Shown in pieces: positions 62,930-64,000 of a DNA stretch of 64,000 nucleotides. Location of the stretch: NCBI RefSeq assembly GCF_008728515.1, contig NC_044995.1, positions 40,505,536-40,569,535 of the forward strand, in the 5' to 3' direction. Source of the DNA: Papio anubis (Eukaryota > Chordata > Mammalia > Primates > Cercopithecidae). The translations under genes were made by a program, and so were the position numbers. The first letter of the stretch is position 1, and the number at the start of each line of letters is the position of its first letter. The notes below the pieces were generated by a model. It did not search any database, was not told where the DNA came from, and was given only the letters and a program-made list of their open reading frames with translations.

Positions 62930-63180
62930 CAGAGCCAAAGGCTGAGGGCCTGGAAATGGGGGCACAAAAGAGGGTGATAAACGGGCATGCAAGAGAGCAT
63001 GGGAAAATGTAGGGGGCAAAAGAGGGCTGGGAAATGCGGACTCAAGGGAAGGCAGGAAAATGGGGGTGCAAAGGAGGGTGCAGAGAAGGGGGACGCAAAA
63101 AACTTGGCTGCAAATGAGCAATGGGAAAATGGGCTTAAAGGACGGTGGGAAAATGAGGCTCAGATACAAGAGAGCTGGGT
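62930..63180. repeat. Degenerate minisatellite
   Basis: The plus strand repeats variants of 'gggaaaatg' (62999, 63125, 63150 and others) and 'ggcaaaagaggg' or 'gtgcaaaggagggtg'. There are roughly eight units of about 25-35 bases, purine-rich throughout. No gene was recognised; the open frame reflects the repeat. Confidence 0.6.
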
Positions 63181-63440
63181 GAGTAGCAGAGGGCGCTGTA
63201 GACGGGGAGAGCTCCTGGAAGGAACTGGCCGGAAAGGAATCTGGGCCGGCTGCACGCGGCCCCGCCCCTCGACCGCCCAGCCCCTCGACCCTCCCGGCTT
63301 CACTGCAAAGCCGCCATCTGCAGCCTCGCGCGTCTCCTGGCGGCGGCCCGTGGAAGCGCGGCCCTGCGTGCAGGGGCTGGGCCAGGACTCTCCCTGTCAA
63401 ACACGTCCAAATGTGCCCTGGGGCCCCAGGGACGCCGCCC
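63181..63440. promoter_or_regulatory. Small CpG-rich segment, gene unassigned
   Basis: CpG density rises sharply ('gcacgcggccccgcccctcg', 'gcctcgcgcgtctcctggcg', 'gtggaagcgcggccctgcg'). One clear GC box (CCGCCCC) is present. It may be a distal promoter or enhancer. I cannot link it to a known gene in this window. Confidence 0.4.
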
Positions 63441-63567
63441 AGCCCGTCAGCGTCAGGAAATGAAGCAGGAATAACTTCCCGTGCCCCAGATCCCTACATC
63501 ACACACCCACGGAATTGATGCGAACAGACAGATTATGCAGGCATCCGACGAATTACAAATGCAAGAT

Positions 63568-63569
<2 letters not shown>

Positions 63570-63602
<33 letters not shown>

Positions 63603-63722
63603 GTAGAGACGCGGTCTCGCTATGTTGCCTAGGCTGATCTCTAACTCCTGGGTTCAAGCCATCCTCCTGCCTCGGCCTCCTAAAATGCTGGGATTACAGG
63701 GATGAGCCACTGCGCCCGGCCA
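63570..63722 (-). mobile_element. Alu half-element with long poly-T
   Basis: A 27-base T-run (63575-63601) leads directly into the right half 'tagtagagacgcggtctcgc', so the left half is missing. Confidence 0.85.
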
Positions 63723-63924
63723 GGACTTTTAGTATCATTGTCAAAATAACAGAAGGGCCATTCCAATCCATCCTTATGGTGTGTTGAGACATTTATTTCT
63801 CCACATGCTTGGTCTCCTTTTTTATTCTTAGGAGATTAAAACTGTTTAATTTTTAATTATGTGGGCACATAGTAGGTGTATATATTTACAGGGATGAGGG
63901 ATATTTTTTAAAAGCACAATTAAC

Positions 63925-64000
63925 CAGCCGGGCGCGGTGGCTCACGACTGTAATCCCAGCACTTTGGGAGGCCCAGGCGGGCGGATCACGAGGTCAGGAG
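63925..64000 (+). mobile_element. Young Alu cut by the window end
   Basis: Begins 'gccgggcgcggtggctcacg' and reaches 'cacgaggtcaggag' at the last base. Confidence 0.9.

Noticed and set aside
62732..63400. 222-codon open frame on minus
   Set aside because: It joins Alu, minisatellite and CpG-rich sequence. The frame is explained by composition and absence of stops, not by a protein family.
62987..63463. 158-codon open frame with repeating Gly-Lys-Glu words
   Set aside because: The amino-acid periodicity mirrors the minisatellite. It starts without context and runs into GC-rich DNA.

Overview
This window is primate nuclear DNA, almost certainly from an Old World monkey (macaque or baboon type). 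Three things show this. About a hundred Alu elements fill more than half of the window. The youngest Alus carry the Old World monkey AluYR-like signature ('aactagccgggcgaggtgg' and 'gagatccggccactg'). The spliced exons encode proteins very close to a block of human chromosome 19p13.2, read in reverse. There is no prokaryotic operon, phage, CRISPR array or new defence system here.

Layout, left to right. (1) 1-4.0 kb: the 5' end of PLPPR2 on the minus strand. Only the first coding exon (1633-1712) and a CpG-island promoter with a noncoding first exon (about 3.6-4.0 kb) fall inside the window. (2) 4.4-13.5 kb: CCDC159 on the minus strand, readable as eleven phase-consistent coding exons giving a 297-residue coiled-coil protein. 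(3) 13.45-13.85 kb: a GC-rich divergent promoter shared with TMEM205, with evenly spaced CCAAT and GC boxes. (4) 14.38-17.2 kb: TMEM205 on the plus strand, three coding exons, 189 residues, complete. (5) 18.3-37.1 kb, or to about 41 kb if the 3' UTR is long: RAB3D on the plus strand, four coding exons, 219 residues, all GTPase motifs intact. Its 12.9-kb last intron is nearly solid Alu and holds a 100-N assembly gap. (6) 37.7-45.1 kb: intergenic DNA or long 3' UTR, with a MaLR-type solo LTR split by an Alu. (7) 45.1-61.0 kb: TSPAN16 on the minus strand, convergent with RAB3D. Seven coding exons are found, but exon 3 has indels and a non-AG acceptor, and lies in a stretch where neighbouring Alus also carry many small indels. 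(8) 61-64 kb: the flank upstream of TSPAN16, with a degenerate minisatellite and a small unassigned CpG-rich segment.

The genes do not form a pathway. RAB3D is a regulated-exocytosis GTPase, TMEM205 a small multi-pass membrane protein, TSPAN16 a tetraspanin, PLPPR2 a lipid-phosphatase-related membrane protein and CCDC159 a coiled-coil protein. Exon boundaries were set by eye from GT/AG sites, reading phase and recall of the human orthologues. Repeat boundaries are approximate, usually within 5-20 bases.
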